NCBI GenBank assembly: GCA_944474755.1
Contig: OX104124.1
Span: 24,650,452-24,714,451 of the forward strand
Origin: Limnoperna fortunei
Taxonomy: Eukaryota > Mollusca > Bivalvia > Mytilida > Modiolidae
Reading direction: 5' to 3'
Length of the DNA stretch: 64,000 nt
The notes beneath the pieces are model-generated. The model did no database searches, was not told where the DNA came from, and saw only the letters and a program-made list of their open reading frames with translations. How positions within the stretch are numbered: the stretch's first letter is position 1; each line of letters begins with the position of its first letter. The translations under genes were made by a program, and so were the position numbers. Below, one piece after another: positions 59,009 to 64,000 of this stretch.

Positions 59009-59821
59009 GTAAGGTGTTATACATTACAACCCACTGGCAGGTGGATATGGCCTTTTTGACCTGCCCAGTAGAAGTGAACACAAGGTGGACAAAACTTCTA
59101 ACTTGCCTGCCCTTTGTTCTGTATACTGTTTATTTTGATCAATCATAGGATAATCCAAAAAGTAGAAAAAAGAAAAGAATTGATGTTAGTTATTTTTAAA
59201 AAAGAGTGGACATTGGTCAGCGGCCTTTAGTGGACAGGTCCAGAAGACAAATCCACATAGAACAAAATATTCACTTGACTGAAGATTGGGTACGCTGTGC
59301 ATCTGTGGTCAGTTGTTCTTCCATTCATCTGTAAATTTTTTAATATCTGTGAAACCCCTGGACCAATACTTACAGAACAGTGAAGGGAGGAGCTTTTGAT
59401 GATGCCTCTTCAAACCAATAAAGACCCCTTTTGTAGATTTTGAAAAAAAGAGTAGGCTCATTGTAGCTGCTACAAATGGCTAAATTCTGCCAGTGGCAGT
59501 CAAAGTTTTGCTCCGGATGTCCCACCTCTTTGTTCCAGATGTCTTACCTCTTTGTTCCAGATGTCCCACCTCTTTGTTCCCAATGGCCCACCTCTTTTTC
59601 CAGTTGATTTATTGTTTGTTGACTTGTTTTGGTCCTAAATAAAGGGGAAATTCTGCTTGCTGGATATAAAGAAAACATCCAATCAATCAATCAAAATTAT
59701 GTCCGACAACCCTACCTCTCAATATGTCTGGGATTTCTAGAAAATAGAATAAAATAAGGAAATTACTTAAATGGCTTACATTGCTGCCTTTGAGACAATG
59801 TCGGCTGATATTTGACCCCTG
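59009..59821. other. Intron 20, with a short 24-bp repeat
   Basis: TTGTTCCAGATGTCCCACCT with CTT is repeated about four times at 59505-59600. A dispersed-repeat fragment (TTCTGCTTGCTGGATATAAA) lies near 59650, inverted relative to the one at 13830. No gene. Confidence 0.5.
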
Positions 59822-59968
59822 TTATAACTTAGTATTCAGGAGAATTTTCCAATCTCTGCACAACAACTGTGTTTGGTTATTGAATGGTAAATAGATATCA
59901 CAGGGATATATTCTACTGTTATATTATCAAAAGATTATAGCCATCAGAAACTTATAACTGGTAAAAGA
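59822..59968. repeat. Dispersed duplication, copy 1 (about 145 bp)
   Basis: GTTATAACTTAGTATTCAGG through ACTTATAACTGGTAAA matches 63402-63545 in the same orientation with few differences. The other copy is more open in frame on the minus strand. Confidence 0.9.
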
Positions 59969-59978
59969 AGTAGATTAA

Positions 59979-60452
<474 letters not shown>

Positions 60453-60956
60453 TAATGTTTGTTAAAAGATAGCTTAATCAACAATTACCAGTGTGTACTT
60501 TAAAAGTTAAAAGTTTGATGCACCTACTAGTAGAAATCATTATTAATTTCAGCAATTTTACTAATTTGAATAAATGTTTGGAATACAAACTGGTTAATGA
60601 ATTATTTTGTATAGATTATTCCATTTAAAATTATGTAGGGGGGTCAAACAAGTACAGACAGACAAACAAGATACCTTTCTCTCGATTTGCTTCATCTTAT
60701 GAGACTATGACAAATTTTGGCACACAATCTATGTTCTAATAAGAATTTTCTTCCCATCCCACCAAATACTCTTTAGTAGAATTTTCTCGACTCATACCAA
60801 CAGATTGGCTCACTGTCAGATTGTCCTTTTTACCCCAGATTGTTCTGTATTGTAAAATCTGAAGATTTGCATCTGCATATTCCATTGTATTTGTTGTATT
60901 TTGTATTCAGTGTAATAGGTTTTGAGACTAGACATTGTGAAAGGCCACACTTTTTC
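60453..60956. other. Intron 20, unique sequence
   Basis: AT-rich; nothing recognised. Confidence 0.5.
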
Positions 60957-61284
60957 TACCCCCCGCAAACTAGTTTGGGGGGTATATAGGAATCACCCTG
61001 TCTGTCTGTCCGTCTGTCCACATCCCTTGTAAGCGCTTCTCCTCCTAAACTGCTTGACAGATTTTGCTGAAACTTTACATGAAGGAAGTACATCATATGT
61101 AGATGTGCATGAAGAATTTTTGTCGCTGTCGGATATTATTCAGGGGAGATAATTGGACTTAGACTTTTAAAATATAGTATTCAGTGCGGGACCTCGTAAT
61201 TTGACTTGAAGCGAAGCGTGTGGGGGGGGGGGGGGGGGGGGGGGTCATCCCTTTGTGAGAGTGCTCACAGTCCACACTTGTTTT
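60957..61284 (+). mobile_element. Family B copy with poly-G run
   Basis: It starts TACCCCCCGCAAACTAGTTT and ends GTGCTCACAGTCCACACTTG. A G run of about 26 bases lies at about 61218-61245, where other copies have GTGGGGGGTATCC. Confidence 0.8.
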
Positions 61285-61339
61285 AAACTACTTTAGTGTA
61301 AGAAAAAAGAATTTAAGATACCCAGGAGTATTCAATAGA

Positions 61340-61455
61340 CAATAAGTCAGGGACAGACAAAAATATTGTTAAACAGGGGAGATAAGTCAGGGACAGACAA
61401 AACCATTGTTAAACAGGGGAGATAAGTCAGGGACAGACAAAACCATTGTTAAACA
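61340..61455. repeat. Short minisatellite, 40-bp unit, 3 copies
   Basis: AAGTCAGGGACAGACAAAAC and CATTGTTAAACAGGGGAGAT repeat three times. Confidence 0.9.
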
Positions 61456-61595
61456 AAGAGGGTCAACAACAAATCAGACAGACACACACACTGAGTGACA
61501 CGAACTATAACTGATTTTAATGTTCTTTATAGTTTTGGTTTAAATATTTTTTATCTTCATTCAGTATATCTACTAAATAATTTGTCTATTTTTAG

Positions 61596-61607
61596 ACTCC
61601 TGAATCA
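61596..61607 (+). CDS. EXOC3: Candidate 12-nt EXOC3 microexon
   Basis: ACTCCTGAATCA (Thr-Pro-Glu-Ser) sits between a strong acceptor, TTTGTCTATTTTTAG, with a textbook branch-like TACTAAAT 17-25 bases upstream, and a strong donor GTAAGT. Its length and phase 0 fit directly after exon 20. It falls at a surface-loop-like point where EXOC3 orthologues vary. It is too short to confirm from sequence alone, and chance pairing of splice motifs remains possible. Confidence 0.45.
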
Positions 61608-61860
61608 GTAAGTTGTGTATAGATGTTAATCATTGACAGATGGATTAAGTAATTCTGTTGTAAACTGTTATCTCTAGCAGGCATGATTGTGCTACCCCTT
61701 TTCAATTATGTACACAAACTTCAGTAAATAATATCAGATAGAATTTTTCACCAACAATTATGTAGAAAGATACAGCTATGGCCTATAATTTTTACACAAG
61801 TTATTTTCAGTATAAGTAGATAGAACTATCAACAGCTGCTTGAACAAATACATGTACATG

Positions 61861-62640
61861 TTACAGGGGGATTCTCTCAACAACTAAATGGTACAGGGGA
61901 TTTTCCCAACAAATACATGGTACAGGGGGATTTTCCCAACAACTAAATGGTACAGGGGGATTCTCCCAACAAATACATGGTACAGTGGGATTCTCCCAAC
62001 AAATAACATGATACAGGGAGATTCTCTCAACAACTAAATGGTACAGTGGATTTTCCCAACAAATACATGGTACAGGGGGATTTTCCCAACAAATAACATG
62101 GTACAGGGGTATTATCCCAACAAATACATAGTACAGGGGATTCTCCCAACAAATACATGGTACAGTGTGATTCTCCCAACAGATACATGGTACAGGGGAT
62201 TCTCCCAACAAATACCATGGTACAAGGGGATTCTCCCAACAAATACATAGTACAGGGGATTCTCCCAACAAATACATGGTACAGTGGGATTCTCCCAACA
62301 GATACATGGTACAGGGGATTCTCCCAACAAATAACATGGTACAAGGGGATTCTCCCAACAAATGCATGGTACAGGGGGATTCTCCCAACAGATACATGGT
62401 ACAGGGGATTCTCCCAACAAATACCATGGTACAAGGGGATTCTCCCAACAAATACATAGTACAGGGGATTCTCCCAACAATTACATGGTACAGTGGGATT
62501 CTCCCAACAGATACATGGTACAGGGGATTCTCCCAACAAATAACATGGTACAAGGGGATTCTCCCAACAAATGCATGGTACAGGGGGATTCTCCGAACAA
62601 ATAACATGGTACAGGAGAATTCTACCAACAAATACATGGT
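61861..62640. repeat. Minisatellite, about 29-bp unit, about 27 copies
   Basis: GGTACAGGGGGATTCTCCCA then ACAAATACAT repeats with small indels (28-31 bp). The GGGGATTCTCCC part is a short dyad. Long frames on both strands (up to 265 codons) are by-products. Confidence 0.96.
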
Positions 62641-63401
62641 TTTATGGAAATGGTCCATTCACATGTCAAGAGAACAGTAAGATGGGAGCTATAGACGAGT
62701 TCAATCTTCTAAAGTTTGTGCTTAAATTTGTTCAATGATAAATGATCCATGATGGATTAACACTTTGTCATTGTCTCACTGAAACATAAAATATGCTAGA
62801 CAGACAGCTTGAATATAACATTAAAGCTTGACTATACATGGGTGACAACACACATACAGGTACCAGTACTTTTATCGAAGTCAACAATTACATGTTTACT
62901 CATCTTAGGTGCCAAATATCTTAAGTGTTGGCCTAAAAAACTTTGATGTGTTAGGTGAAAGGACTTGAACCTTTACATGGAATGCTAAACTATTATCTCC
63001 TACCTCGATTTAAGAATGATGTTATTATTACCTACTCTGCAGCTTTGATCCAAAAATTGCATAGAGATGTACAGTTCTGTTGAAGATGATCCAGTTGTGC
63101 CTTTATATTTTCTCTACATTGTGTCTCTTGTAGTATGTATTTTTCATGTTGTGAAGAAAACACACAAATTATATTGTAGAAAATGCTTGTAAATATACAG
63201 CTGTATCTGTTGTACTAGTAATCAGGTAGTCATTATACAATGTGTGCATGCTCTATTGTGTATTCAGTCTCTACATATAACCTTCACATTCACATAGATT
63301 ATCTCACAAACTCAGGCTTACCTCAAATACCCTTGCAACATTGAGATTCTTATGTTTTGATTGGCTAAAATTGTTATTTGAATTCAGCTGTTTTAGAGAA
63401 G
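62641..63401. other. Intron 20, unique sequence
   Basis: AT-rich; nothing recognised. The C-terminal EXOC3 exon(s) are not visible here. Confidence 0.5.
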
Positions 63402-63545
63402 TTATAACTTGGTATTCAGGAGAATTTTCCAATCTCTGCACAGCAACCGTGTTGGTTATTGAATGGTAAATAGATATCACAGGGGTATATTCTACTGTTA
63501 TATCATCAAAAGATTTTAGCCATCTGAAACTTATAACTGGTAAAT
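63402..63545. repeat. Dispersed duplication, copy 2 (about 145 bp)
   Basis: It matches 59822-59968. On the minus strand this copy lies within an 86-codon open frame (63304-63564), which the other copy interrupts with stops. I do not recognise the peptide. Confidence 0.9.
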
Positions 63546-63995
63546 GCACTGCCAAACATCTCAATACAACTGGTACATTTTTAAGATAAGATGGAATTGC
63601 TGCCCAGAAAACTTGTCAACAAACAAGTTGAAAAACCACCTTCAATGCATTAATATGTTCATGGTTTTCAAAGAATTTTTTTATTTCTTATACTTTGTCC
63701 TGAAGTAAAATAAAAACATAATAAATTATTTGTTACCAATTAAACCAGTTTAAACTGGTTTGGCTTAACCCAGAATACAGTTTGCTGCAGTGAAGCTTAT
63801 TCACCTACCACAATGTCCTGCAGAAGCTGGATGTTTTTACTAATTATTCTTTCTGTCAAATTGCTGAAAGTTGTGTGAACCCCATTCAAAAAGCCAAATA
63901 TTTATTCTGCCACAACGACTGTCGTTATAATATGTTTATGCACATTTATACTTGAAAAATTTAATGAATATTTTGATGTATTTATATTTTCACAG
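63546..63995. other. Intron 20, final unique stretch ending in a possible acceptor
   Basis: The window ends TTTATATTTTCACAG then ACAGA, a good polypyrimidine tract and AG at 63994-63995. In phase 0 the next exon would begin with ACA (Thr). This may be the next EXOC3 exon, but only five exonic bases are present. Confidence 0.3.
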
Positions 63996-64000
63996 ACAGA

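Noticed and set aside
61861..62680. Open frames of up to 265 codons on both strands
   Set aside because: They fall entirely within the 29-bp minisatellite and overlap each other on both strands.

Overview
The window is eukaryotic nuclear DNA, most likely from a mollusc and probably a bivalve. That inference rests on an AT-rich background, one spliced gene spread over more than 55 kb, degraded LINE, Tc1, FLYWCH/PHD-type and tRNA-SINE remnants, and interspersed repeats built like those described in bivalves. I recognise no bacterial genes, operons or CRISPR arrays.

Only one host gene is recognisable: EXOC3 (SEC6), a subunit of the exocyst tethering complex, on the + strand. I traced 20 coding exons by joining reading frames across GT-AG junctions. 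They run from the ATG at 4306 to 59008 and give an open frame of 660 codons, with every junction phase consistent. The acceptor just before the ATG implies at least one upstream non-coding exon, which I could not place. The last part of the protein (roughly 85-100 residues in vertebrate EXOC3) lies mostly beyond the window. A candidate 12-nt microexon (61596-61607) and an acceptor at the last bases of the window (63995) may lead into it.

Layout: 1-4300 holds a 97-bp MITE, a 1-kb element with terminal inverted repeats, a broken transposon gene and a 69-bp tandem array. 4.3-14.3 kb (introns 1-2) holds large minisatellites, one of them split by an inserted 0.9-kb element. 14.3-21.3 kb (introns 3-4) holds hairpin-ended repeats and a LINE remnant. 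21.4-32.2 kb (intron 5) is dominated by a 9.2-kb array of a 44-bp unit. 32.2-38.3 kb holds exons 6-11. 38.3-47.9 kb (introns 11-12) holds a 2.7-kb array, a Tc1 remnant and a 3.4-kb array of a 34-bp unit. 47.9-59.0 kb holds exons 13-20 with an array in almost every intron. 59-64 kb holds more repeats and the possible microexon.

By hand estimate, tandem arrays make up about 40% of the window. The most interesting observation is that three arrays are tandem copies of EXOC3 exon-intron junctions. The exon 10 donor is repeated about 8 times and the exon 12 donor about 100 times, while the exon 19 acceptor with the first 64 nt of that exon is repeated about 12 times. The gene therefore carries over a hundred near-perfect decoy splice sites beside the real ones. 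In the cases I translated, using a decoy introduces a stop codon. A second pattern is that three unrelated repeat families share one architecture: a 5' stem-loop, a CG-rich simple tract, internal tandem modules, and one stem arm repeated at the 3' end.
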